This document shows, piece by piece, positions 21,801-31,260 of a DNA stretch of 64,000 nucleotides; the stretch's first letter is position 1; every line of letters starts with the position of its first letter. The notes beneath the pieces are model-generated. The model did no database searches and was not told the DNA's origin. It saw nothing but the letters and a program-made list of their open reading frames with translations. Position numbers and translations under genes: made by a program. Source of the DNA: Pseudopithomyces maydicus (lineage: Eukaryota; Ascomycota; Dothideomycetes; Pleosporales; Didymosphaeriaceae); NCBI GenBank assembly GCA_026873275.1, contig JANTUC010000009.1:558001-622000 (forward strand), given 5' to 3'.

Positions 21801-22515
21801 AAGGTGATGCCACCATGTCGAATCCAGGCTTCATCAGATTCTGGTGTGATTTGGGACCCTTGCTAGCATCTTCGACCATGTCATCGATCTCTGCATCCTG
21901 CATGGCCTCAGCCAGCGTCCCGGATCCGTGTCTGTCCTGTGCGATCTTGGAAAACGGCGTGATCTTGCCGGTACGTATGAGGAAATCCCGGCGACTCTCA
22001 TTTGGCATGGGTCCATGTACACCATCTTGTAAATGTTCGTCTTCAACGGGCACCCTATGTCTGTCGTTTATGCGCTGTTGTATAGTATCTAGCTCTTCAT
22101 CTATGGCGTCGATCTTTTTCTGATAGACCTGTATCTCCGCGCGCAATTTTACTTTTTGCGACTCGACGACAGGCAAAGCCAGCCGGGCGCGTATTTTTTG
22201 AATCGCTACCTGAGCCCGCTTTGCTTCTGCCTCGCCTTTCTCCATGCGCTTCTTATCCCGCTCGTCGGCTTGCTCAGTGAGCAGCTGGTCAGCCTGCCGA
22301 CCGATGTCCCGCTCCAAATCATCTTGATCTCGAGTGCCGGTGGTGAGGAACTTCAATCGGGTTTCCTCGTCCGCGTCTTCGGGGGGTTCGTCCGCAGGTG
22401 GCGCATCGTCGATCTGGATAGGCTCCGATGCGGTTGCGCCTGCTAGTCCCACGACCGAGTTCTGAGGTACCTCCGGCGAGGCAGGTTCACCTGGCGAAGT
22501 GGGTGAATGGGACAT
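18820..22515 (-). CDS. RAD26: SNF2-family DNA repair ATPase Rad26/CSB (ERCC6)
   Basis: Nuclear Swi2/Snf2 ATPase that recognises stalled RNA polymerase II and starts transcription-coupled nucleotide excision repair. One exon, 1231 aa, ATG at 22513-22515. The N-terminus is acidic with coiled-coil (DIGRQADQLLTEQADE) and a nuclear-localisation cluster of Lys residues (APKKKKKATQF). The ATPase core has motif I DEMGLGKT near residue 440, DEGHKI near 572, SGTPMQN, and the C-terminal lobe with GVNLTGANRVI and DWNPSTDIQARERSWRLGQ near 857. The Gly/Arg-rich stretch RGGGRGGGRGG and the C-terminal winged-helix-like end (HGGVVPTKMLIDHFDYY) match CSB-type proteins. It ends in RQGAGRG. Intact, with no sign of decay. 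Confidence 0.95.
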   Translation of the reverse strand: MSHSPTSPGEPASPEVPQNSVVGLAGATASEPIQIDDAPPADEPPEDADEETRLKFLTTGTRDQDDLERDIGRQADQLLTEQADERDKKRMEKGEAEAKRAQVAIQKIRARLALPVVESQKVKLRAEIQVYQKKIDAIDEELDTIQQRINDRHRVPVEDEHLQDGVHGPMPNESRRDFLIRTGKITPFSKIAQDRHGSGTLAEAMQDAEIDDMVEDASKGPKSHQNLMKPGFDMVASPSAASTPSEASRPRKKRRALATTSREGSSEPESPGDDSDDAYAPDMSDRQLAALGEIEDDTEEALTDDDDYEEERISRKRKATTKKAPKKKKKATQFVDEQDDLAGVDDGNEKLYQKRIRTWSEKRFAARKQAAERSGATFQDDEAEEECFKPHPTEPDFELHGDFKVPGDIFPALFDYQKTGVEWLWELYSQNVGGIVGDEMGLGKTIQAISFVAGLHYSKKLTKPVIVVCPATVMKQWVNEFHRWWPALRVSILHSSGTGMLNTRREEQLERDMELRRYGDFDDTLTGAGKAAKKIVEKVKRDGHVLVTTYTGLQTYAEFLVPVDWETAILDEGHKIRNPDAGVTIHCKELRTPSRIILSGTPMQNNLIELWSLFDFVFPMRLGTLVNFRNQFELPIKRGGYANASNLDFETAMQCAETLKDAVSPYLLQRFKVDVAADLPQKKEQVLFCKLTRQQREAYEGFLNSDDMRSIAAGKRQMLFGIDLLRKICNHPDLVNHKDMSKKAEYDYGAAHKSGKMQVVKELLSLWVKGGHKTLLFAQHRIMLDILEKYLGRLPGINYRRMDGETPIKNRQDMVDEFNNNPNLHVFLLTTKVGGLGVNLTGANRVIIYDPDWNPSTDIQARERSWRLGQKREVEIYRLMSAGTIEEKIYHRQIFKQFLTNKVLRDPKQRQTFQMSDLHDLFTLGNDKADGETETGNMFRGSEVQFDKDGNTASSNETAQVASDATAQSDLAAMKGIAGTETYQAAASETEEANKEDGEEGKSDSRLMSSIFSKSGVHSVLEHDAIINSTATGRKRKVQADPAFVQREAKRQAALAAEQLKKDLEEARNAPVGVPTYTGTNGELGRPTPLGPRTYTHSMRGGRGGGRGGGRGGANGPSSSSVLSNLAARQGRAIAGTPSGTSSPGSSRTDTPPRATEMLERIRTFMLTHGGVVPTKMLIDHFDYYCKQVPGRNELFSETLKRIATMEKVTGSGRSRWKLKAEWARQGAGRG

Positions 22516-23061
22516 TGGCACGGTAAAGTGGGGTGGATAAAGTTGGTGGCGTGCGACAGCCAGCGGCGACCGTGGGTATAGCGGGAAAACTGTCCAAGTC
22601 GCGTCACCATGAAAGTAGCTATGAAAGACAGATAGCCCAGAAGTGCATGGTGAAAAAGGCAGGTTATGCGGCCAAGGCTACAGCGAAGGCTGCAGTGAAG
22701 GCTGTGGTGAATGCCGTAGTGAAGGTGTAGGTCACATAACTTACTAGGCATCACCCTCCAACCAACCAGAGGTGCTGATGTCATGGCCTGGAACACCTGG
22801 GCATTCGCGTGATCACGTGCGCACGCTCCGCCCCCGGTCGGTTCTGAGGCTATCAACGCGTTTTTGCACTCATATACCCGTGGACAATACCGAATCATAA
22901 TTTTAGCTGTTGAGCGTGTCTTCCGCTTAATTTTTGATGGAGGTAGTCCACGAACTATGTATCGCTACTTCCTCCATGCATCCATTATGCTAGCTTGAAC
23001 TTTGGCCTTTGGCCTTTGCATGCTGCTTCGTTTTATCATACACGATGGATCCCTAAACCCC
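22516..23061. other. intergenic, Rad26 promoter side
   Basis: 546 bp. Contains an imperfect 12-bp repeat (AAGGCTGCAGTG-like, four copies) at 22680-22728. No gene supported. Confidence 0.45.
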
Positions 23062-24538
23062 TCATAGCTTCGGTCTCGCAGCATCGTGCTTCCAGCCCGG
23101 CATGTCGGCGAGGTCTTTCGCGTGCGCCCTTCGCCTGGACTTCAGCGCGTCACCACCAGGACGCCATTTCCAAGCATTGGCTAGATCATCAGCTAGATCA
23201 TCTTCTATCAACTCTACCACGTGTTTTCCGATATTTGGAAGGAGTTTAAAGCTGTGACTGCATGTTCTGTTAGTGCATATAGCTCAATCAACTTCTCGGT
23301 TACTACATACCCGCTATCGCCAGTGGCCAATATGAAATTCTTCCATTTTGGATGCTCGCAGATCAGCAATGAAGCATCTGCGGTATCCGTACACCAGCAC
23401 AGTGCTCGGTTGAAAAGCTTTTTGTTGTTGAAATGCGGAAGGAAGGTGTCAATGGCTCTCCGAATGCTCTTCTCTGATGCATTGGGATATGTGTCTGTTG
23501 GGTGCTTCGCATGTGACCTGGGTACGGAAATGCGCTTCTTCGCCTTCGCTCCAAACGGTTGATGTTGCTTGAACCGAGTGAAACCAGGGAATTCGTCACA
23601 GACCTTGATGACGCCGTACTCGTCCGGTTCGAAGAAGAAGCCAAAATCACCATTGTACACCACAGGGTGGTCCTTGTACTCGGCAGCTTCTTTGGGTGAA
23701 AGCCGCATCATGGCATATACCCAGGCCTATGATGCAGATTAGTGTCAAATTTTAGATGGTTGCTTGCACAGCTTACTTTGGAGACGCATTGGTCTTCGAG
23801 GTCCACCAAGACCGAACTCCAGGCGCCTGCGGCAAGGACGACTTTATCGGCATAATACTTTGTACCGTCCACAGTCTCGACTCCTATGCAGGTAACTCCA
23901 TCTGATGCGAACAACGGCTGCTTGAATGACCCTGCACCACCGAAGCCAAAATTGACACCCTGCTCTTTCAGATACAAACCAATGGCTCGAATCGCTTTCG
24001 CTGCAGCCAGCCAGCCACCATCTTGGCTCCAAATAGCTTTCCAGCCCTTGACTCTTTCACGGTCCAATTTGGGAGCTTTCTCAAGGATCCGCTCCTCGTT
24101 ATCTAGCCACTCAGTGGTCTTCTCAAGACCTACGCCTGCATTCAGCAGCGTCTGATACTGTTCGCGCAGCGATTCTAATTCTTCTTCTGTAGATGCGCAA
24201 TCGAGCTATTGACAATCAGACCTCGCTGTCTCAATCAATCCGTGAGGTGGACCTACTCTACCAGTGTTGTGGAAGAAAGCCTTGAAAAGGTCATCGTTCT
24301 TCCACATATCTCGCGCTTCTAAACTCAACTGTATGTCAACCTTGTTTCGCAACCGAATTCCCATGATCTTATTGAGGTCATTTCCAGCTGATTGGGCGGA
24401 TGGTATTTCGTATGTATCGAGAACGGTGACATTGGAAGGTTTATACCCTGTTCGAAGCAAATGCAGTGCTGTGGAAGATCCGATAGTCCCTCCTCCTCCA
24501 ACGACGATTACTTTTGAGTTCGCACGTGAGGCAGCCAT
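23062..24538 (-). CDS. fructosyl amino acid oxidase (amadoriase)
   Basis: FAD enzyme that oxidises Amadori products (fructosyl amino acids) to the free amino acid, glucosone and H2O2, usually in peroxisomes. Exons, minus strand: 24257-24538, 23777-24205, 23311-23726 and 23062-23257; introns are 50-53 bp. The product is 440 aa, typical for the family. It has the Rossmann FAD motif VIVVGGGGTIGSS at residues 10-22, NDLNKIMG, FHNTGRLDCAS across the first junction, and CWCTDTADASLLICEHP with the FAD-linking Cys region, then ILATGDSGHSFKLLPNIG across the third junction. The protein ends in PKL, a weak variant of the peroxisomal signal SKL. An in-frame stop near 24206 is inside intron 1 and is not a defect. 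Confidence 0.92.
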
Positions 24539-25477
24539 CTTTGTTGGAGATTCTTGTTATCGACAATGGCGCCTACGATATGTCATTCCAAGCGCTTAAG
24601 TACAGAGAGATTGTGACCACGCCACCTGGACAATCGCGCGATGTTGAGATTCCAGTCAGAGCGGGCCCAGGTTATCGAATAATTGAGTAATATTTTGGCT
24701 GTGCAGCATCGCTATCCTACCACCGAGGGATTGGAGTAGGTGCAGGGTGAGCCGATCGGACTGCCCAACTGTTAAATTATCCGCTTACGGTTTAGTCTTG
24801 TACATGCCTCCACCAAACTACTCCACGCCCCAGTATCTCTGCCGTTTATCCACGTAGCGGAAACATGTTTAGATTGATACGCTTTCGATATTGTGCTATT
24901 AGACTTGTCTCTCCCTTATCTTGATTCTCACACCATGGACACTCCGCCTTCCCTGCGTATAGATGGATATCATGTACTGTGGATTCTGGTTTGACTGATC
25001 CGCGGAGCCCAAAACGTTCGATGCGCCGCGGCGCTTACCTCCGAGAATGCGGCTAAACGCTTGTCCATGGCCTCCAGCCAAGTCATTGGGGCTTGCAAGC
25101 TTTGACCCCGACTCTTGATTTATCTTTATGCGGCTAGGCAGCATGTCATGTAAACTACCCGATCGGTTGGAGTCGGAGTCGTAGCCCTCTCCACACCACC
25201 GCATTTTCGTAGCATGGGCCACGGAAGCGTTTCGTAGTATGCTCCACATCGCATGCCTACACAATCCGGGGAATGTTAGCTCGTGGGCTAGCTCGGACCC
25301 GCAGATAAGTTGCTGCTCTGGAGTGGGAGGCATGGGGAGGGGGCAGTGATAGGCGATTCGGACGGCAGGTATAAAGAGCTGCGCCAGGTATCTCAATGCT
25401 TCGGAAGTGTGCATCGCACTCTTTGGATTTGATTCGCTCCTTCGCTGTCTACTCGATAGGAGAGTCTCACGATCGCC
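24539..25477. promoter_or_regulatory. divergent intergenic region, amadoriase and UNC93-like transporter
   Basis: 939 bp between two gene starts. A 171-codon minus-strand open frame (24899-25414) has no recognisable features and overlaps the transporter promoter, so I do not call it. No clear regulatory motif. Confidence 0.45.
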
Positions 25478-27027
25478 ATGTCAAACTTCGACGCCCCTCC
25501 ACCCAACACCCATGCTGGTGGTAACGACGATGCCCTACGAACGAAGGGCAATGATCCCATGAATGCCCCGGCACCCCCTGATTATGTCGAAGGAAGGGTA
25601 GACATGGTCGCTTATGCCGAAAACGTTCCTTTGTGGAAGCGTGTGTACCAGCACAGCTTGACGCAGATGATGCTTCTGTCAGTCCAAGCTTTTTGCGGTC
25701 CAGCTATGGCAGACGCAATCGCAGGTTCGTGGTATTCAACTTTCGATGTTCCCACACTAACAATCCAATTATAGGTCTCGGTGGAGGAGGTCTGGCTACG
25801 CCTCAGACTTCAAACATCGCAACTTCAATCAATTATGCCCTCTTGGCCATCGTTTGTCTCTTCGGTGGACCCATCGTCAACAAACTCGGTACTAAATGGG
25901 CTTTGGTAATTGGAGCGGCTTCTTTTCCAATCCGTGGCTCATCATACTACTGCAACTCCAAGTTCGGAACCCAATGGTATCTCATTCTCGGCGCTGTCTT
26001 CACTGGTATCGGTACAGGATGTTGGTACGTTGCTGAATCTGGATCGATCATGTCGCTCGCTCCTAGTGGTGCTCGTGGAAAATACCTCGCTGTATGGATC
26101 GTTTCTCGCAATCTTGGTCAGCTTGTTGGCGGTGCTATCAACCTCGCAAAGAACCACAAGAAGGGGGTCACTGGTGGCGTTACACCAGACACATACGTCG
26201 CGTTCCTCATTATCGAAGCTATGGCCCTACCGTTCGCCTTTCTGATATCTCCACTTGAGAACGTTGTCCGGTCCGATGGTACTCGAATCCTCGTCTCGGA
26301 ATCTATCGGCACAAAGCAGGAAATCAGGAAGATTAAATTCACCATGACCTCGAAGCTTATCGTTCTCTCCGCTCTTTGGGCATTCTGGTCCTTCTTTTAC
26401 AGTGGTACATGGTCGACTTACCTTGGAACATACTTCTCTGTCCGCTCGCGTGCGCTATCTTCCCTCATCTCGCCCTTCTTCTGCATCGTCGGCTGTTTCG
26501 GCCTCGGCTTCATTCTCGACATGAAGAATGTATCTCAGCGCCGCCGCGCTCAACTCGGTCTCTTCACCGTTGTCATTGTTAATCTTGGCGTTTACATCTG
26601 GTCCATCGTCATGCAAGTCAAGTTCAATGCCAACTCTCCCGGGAAGATCGATTGGGACGAGTCTCTATACCCCACTGCTTTCTTACCATACTTCTTTGTA
26701 CAGACTACAGGGCCTCTCTCGCAATCCTACATGTACTGGTTGCTCTCTTCCTTTGCGACCGATGCGCAGAGCAATGTACGCAACGGCGCGGCTTTCAGAT
26801 GTTTGGAAGCTATAGGCCAGGCTGTCAGCTATGGCATGAACACGCAGATCAAAACCAGTCCTTTGATCGGGTTTTGCGTTACATTCGGATTGATGGGGAT
26901 TGCTGTTCTGCCGATGCTGACGTTAGTGAATCAAGTGCCTGACAGGATTCCTGCAGACGCCATTGCTGAGGAGCAGGATCGGGCGAATGCGAAGACTGAG
27001 ACCATCGAGGTGCCAAAGGAGGCATAG
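25478..27027 (+). CDS. UNC93-like MFS transporter (DUF895 type)
   Basis: Polytopic membrane protein of the UNC93-like branch of the major facilitator superfamily. Exons 25478-25724 and 25775-27027 (50-bp intron, CTAAC branch), 499 aa. A polar N-terminus of about 70 residues is followed by VPLWKRVYQHSLTQMMLLSVQ, then CGPAMADAIAG and GLGGGGLATPQTSN across the junction. About 11-12 hydrophobic segments follow, with GTGCWYVAESGSIMSLAPS and RGKYLAVWIVSRNLGQLVGG in the middle, and an acidic tail. Relatives in yeasts and plants are poorly characterised; proposed roles are ion or metabolite transport. Nothing here tells the substrate. Confidence 0.9.
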
Positions 27028-28490
27028 TAGCCTAAGGCACACGCAAATTAGGTTGGCTGTCTATAGGGCGTGATACTGCGGCATGAAACCTTAGCTTAGA
27101 TAGATCATGAATGGCAGCTGTTACCTTCCTTAAATGGTCATCATACCAAGTCTCAGTACCAGTCATGGAGGGGCACCTAAGAATCTTCGCGTCCTCACAG
27201 AACCTCTTGCCAATGAATATTATCTCCCGAGAGAAATAAAATCGTTGTTCAAAAGCCATAGTGAAACCATGATCACACGGTCCAGGATCCGCACACAGCA
27301 GATTCCTATTTTGCTTAATAGCAAGATCATCATGGAGAAACTATACCCACACCAGGAATGCCCTTGAATACCGAAATTCATATTCATTCCTAGATATTGC
27401 TAACGTACCGAATGACATATGGGCTATATCGCTATTTTTACCGTTGATAGACTTTATTTCTCCTTCCTGCTCAGCACACCGCTTGCTTACTTCGCACTAC
27501 GACAACACAATGACAATTGCGTCAGCAACTATTGCAAAAGAAGTAACAGTAGAAGAATTTTCATGTCAGATGACACCACTGCCTTCTACTCGCATAGCCT
27601 AATTAGCCCGCGACAGCTAAAATGTTGGCGAAAGCTTCCAGCAAGGATCTGTAATGCATCAGCATGATGACTGATAATGCGATGGTAAGCTTCAGTGTAT
27701 CATAGAAAGGAATGACTTCGGGTGTTTAGCCGATGCAGGCTATGTATGTTCAAATGACAAAAAGGCAGGCCAAAAACGCCCCATGCTTTCGAGGCGATAC
27801 TCGTGAAAATCAAGCTCATTTAAAGCTTCTACCTCCTTCAAGCAGTCTAAGCTAGAGCACTGATCAAAAGAGAGAAGAATCATCTGTAGGCCTTATTTCG
27901 CCTACCAGACGCTCTCGGTGCTCCTGACCTATTTCGAGGGAATCAAGCCGTCTTACCTAGGTATGCCTATCGTAATTCTCTATTATGATTAGCCGATCTT
28001 AACAACCCAGCCCTCACGTATCATTTATTCTTCACAGATCTACTAACATACGTGTCCACGAGCGTGCAGAAGCGCCCTTTCATGTGCTGTCGACGCTAAT
28101 GCTGATGCTTACGTTCCAATTTCAAATTTCGTACTAGTGCATATTCCACCCTCACTTTCAGAGACATCGCCCAATGAAACTGTAATTTGCCGATAACTTT
28201 AATACCTAGAAACAGCTAAAGCCGTCTAAAAGCTTATCTTGATGTCATTGGTTGCGTCACAGCATCTATCTAGTTCAGCCACGATAAACCAACGTATGAA
28301 TAGGGTAAATGGTCTGACATAGTACACTGTGTTTGCTAGAGTCAAAGAATGGGCGTGTATAGGTCACATTCACTTCTATATAAACTTCATGAGTTATATA
28401 AACAATCCAAAATTCCACTATTACCTATGATTAGATCTTGAAACAGCAACTGTTATACATAATCCTTCTTCTGCGATTCGACCAGTAACC
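27028..28490. other. AT-rich intergenic region
   Basis: About 1.46 kb with no supported gene. Only short frames are open and TA-rich words are frequent. It may be decayed sequence, but I cannot identify a parent element. Confidence 0.45.
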
Positions 28491-30321
28491 ATGGTTCTTA
28501 ATACTTCGGCCCCTCAAAAGATCAGTCATGACCATAAGCGTGGAACCGTACTGGTCACTGCAATCGAAATAAAAGCACGGTGGACACCAAATGAGGTATA
28601 TCAAGGTCACGAAGGCATACAACGCCATTACGCTAACCGAGTAGACGTATATAAGATATCCTTCATTGAACTGGGAAGTGGATGGCTATCGAACCCTTAC
28701 ATGGAAACAATACGGCGATAGCATCAACAAGCTAGCATATTGGCTGGATAGAAAGCTGGGAAAACCTACAAGCAACGAGACAGTAGCTTATCTCGGCCCT
28801 AATGATCTGAGATATGCCATTTTATGGCCTGCCTTGGTGAAGACTGGTAGAAAATTGATGGCTCTAGATGGAAGGATCACTAACACAGGCCTTAATACGC
28901 TGCTTGGGCTGGCTAATTGCACGAAATGGATGTTTGCAGAAGATGACCCAAAAGGCTCACCTACCTCTCTTTCCCCGAGTGTGATTTGTCACGCTGTACC
29001 TTCCATAGAATGGTTCCTGGATGCCGAAGACCACAAACATTATCCCTACGAAAAGACATGGGATGAATCCAAGTGGGATGAGATCCTCGTTATCCACACT
29101 TCGGGGACGACTGGTAACCCGAAGCCAATATACCATACAAACGGCTGGCATGCCTCTTACAGAGAGCGGGAGTTATCAATCAAGTACTGGCCACGCTGTA
29201 TGATGACCGATGCCTGGTATGGTAAAGCAATGTTGTCGCCTTGCCCACCCCAGTGGCTTGCTGGTATAACCAGTTACGTCACATTCCCTGTGTATGCTGA
29301 TACAATTTGCGTCATACCACCAGCAGAACATACTTCGTGTAGTCCAGAAATTTTCAAGAAGTTGATACATCTCAACACCATCGACGGTATTTTCTGTCCA
29401 CCGCACACAATCGCGCAACTCTATGCCGAAAAAGAAACACAGCAGCTATTGAAACAGCTACAGTATATTGTGTATCTAGGCGCAGCGTTAGGTAGGCATA
29501 CAAGATGAAACTTGAAAAGATATGGCACTAACGCGATTGCCATTCCAGATCAGAAGATAGGAGATGGCCTTATTGAGTACACAAAAGTTGTCTCCGTCAT
29601 AGGATCTACCGAAACCGGAAAACAAGCAGAGTCCATGCCACTCGACAGAAAACTATGGCACACGCATAATTTTGTGCCAGAAACTGGACGCGAAATGGTC
29701 CACATTGAAGGCACTGGCGCCGAACCAGACGGATCTGACGATCTGTACGAGCTGGTCTTGCACCGGCCGACTGACGGCGAGCCCAACTTGTGGCAGGCTG
29801 CATTTTGGAACCCGCAATACAAAGACCATGTCATGATCGAGACGAAAGAGTTATACAAACCGATTAAAGATATCGATGGAAGTACTCGCTGGATTTTCAC
29901 CGCACGGAAAGACGACTTGACGAAGCTTGAGTGGCTGGCCAAATTCCATGCTATGGATGTTGAAAAAACCATACAACAACACCCGAATGTTTCTTGCGTC
30001 TTCGTTGGTGGAGAGGGGAAACCTACACCTTTTGTAATTGTTGAACCGAAACAACATGATTTTGTAGGTGAGAAGGCGGAAGCATTACTGAGCGACTTGT
30101 ATAAATTATTGTCGAAGAACGGCAACCACGCGGAAATCAAGATACCAAAGGAAACTATCTTCGTGACGAAGTCGGGTAAGCCTTTGAAGAGAAGTCTTAA
30201 ACAGACACTTATGCGAAAAGAGATTGAGAAGGACTATAGTGTTGAGATTGAAGAGGCATATGTGAGGCTGTCCAAGGTGGAGATACAGATGAACGACTGT
30301 AACGAACATGGAATGGGTTAA
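28491..30321 (+). CDS. stand-alone adenylation enzyme (NRPS-like / AMP-binding)
   Basis: ANL-superfamily enzyme that activates a carboxylic acid as its acyl-AMP. Exons 28491-28595, 28645-29491 and 29549-30321; introns are 49 and 57 bp. The second intron is a multiple of three and contains an in-frame TGA, so an unspliced reading looks like two genes. The product is 574 aa. The start domain has YPSLNWEVDGYRTLTW, the core motif HTSGTTGNPKP near residue 200, LGAALDQKIGDG at the junction, GSTETG, RWIFTARKDDLTKLEW (the hinge motif) and a C-terminal Lys motif SGKPLKRSLK. No thiolation, condensation or reductase domain follows, so this is an A-domain-only member of the NRPS-like group. Its acid substrate is not readable from the sequence. 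Confidence 0.87.
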
Positions 30322-30366
30322 CTGTAATATCCGTATGATACTTCTAAACCACCCTTATACTGCTTT

Positions 30367-30765
30367 TTAAATCGCCGCTTCATCACTCGGTAATTTCTTT
30401 TTGTCTTTCTTTTCTGCCTTTTCTTTTTCCAGTCGCTCTTCTTCTGCTTGTCCTTCTCTATATTTCCCGAGATTCTTCCTTTCTTCTTCTCTTCTCTTGT
30501 TGTCATCTTCCACGCTCTGAAGCATCGTTTGCTCGCGCGCCTTCTTCTTTTTCCTGTATCTCAGACACATGTAGATCCACACTACAATAATAATGGCACA
30601 GATAGCACCGACGACACCACCGATTATCTTTCCCTTCTTGGTCTTCCCTTTCCGGTCGTCCTTGCTTAGTCCGGGCAAGCCTCTTGCAACAAGTTGCGCA
30701 AACTCTCCGGTCACACTACTCTTTATTAGAATATGTTGTAGCGAAATGGCATGGAAGAAAGACAT
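30367..30765 (-). CDS. small single-pass membrane protein with charged coiled-coil tail
   Basis: Not recognised. 132 aa in one open frame. The first 45 residues are weakly hydrophobic then basic (KGKTKKGK). One strong transmembrane segment, IIGGVVGAICAIIIVVWIYM, is followed by a Lys/Arg/Glu-rich helix-forming tail (RREEERKNLGKYREGQAEEE) and a short end. The layout resembles fungal membrane proteins with a glycine-rich helix and a cytoplasmic tail. Convergent with the adenylation gene, 45 bp away. Confidence 0.52.
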   Translation of the reverse strand: MSFFHAISLQHILIKSSVTGEFAQLVARGLPGLSKDDRKGKTKKGKIIGGVVGAICAIIIVVWIYMCLRYRKKKKAREQTMLQSVEDDNKRREEERKNLGKYREGQAEEERLEKEKAEKKDKKKLPSDEAAI

Positions 30766-31260
30766 GTCTACCTTGTGATGCGTAGCGGGGGTGTAGCTGG
30801 GGGCATGTCTTGAAGGCTAGATTTATGATTGGGGGGAAGATGGGGTATGCTTTGTCTTCACATATGATTCTTTTGTATGCGAAGTCAATTGAGCATCTAG
30901 GTAGGTGGAAGATGTCGTGAATACGAGCCTCCTCAGGTCACACATATATAATCAACTGCGAGACTGCCATAACTTCCTAGTCTATGTCCAGATGTAACAT
31001 GACGGAGCTTGCAGGAGTCCTTCATCGAATTTTTTCCCCTGCCAATGAACGTTTCTGTTCTCAGGTACGAAGACGTCATGGGCTGCCCGTTTGCCTTTTT
31101 CCCAGCCCCCAAGCTAGCTTGAAACGGAATCGCCTGCTGTTGGGATAATCTATCTTGTCTTGGCCTCGCCAACTTCAGCTGGATAGCCTCTCGCAACTGG
31201 TGCGTTCGTTCAATTGTGCCCTTATAGTTTTCGCTTTCAGAAATTGGGTTCCGGTGAACT
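30766..31260. other. intergenic
   Basis: 495 bp. A minus-strand open frame at 30933-31295 has a mixed, fairly protein-like composition but no domain I recognise, and it overlaps the next gene's start. Not called. Confidence 0.4.

Noticed and set aside
22533..22730. Plus-strand ORF with an Ala/Lys/Val repeat
   Set aside because: Starts within the leader of Rad26 on the opposite strand; the repeat is a simple 12-base duplication.
24206..24217. In-frame stop in the amadoriase gene
   Set aside because: It falls inside a 51-bp intron with GTAGGT donor; splicing restores NTGRLDCAS.
24899..25414. 171-codon minus-strand ORF
   Set aside because: Lies in the transporter promoter, no motif, no supporting splice or start context.
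29504..29510. In-frame TGA splitting the adenylation gene
   Set aside because: Inside a 57-bp intron that is a multiple of three.
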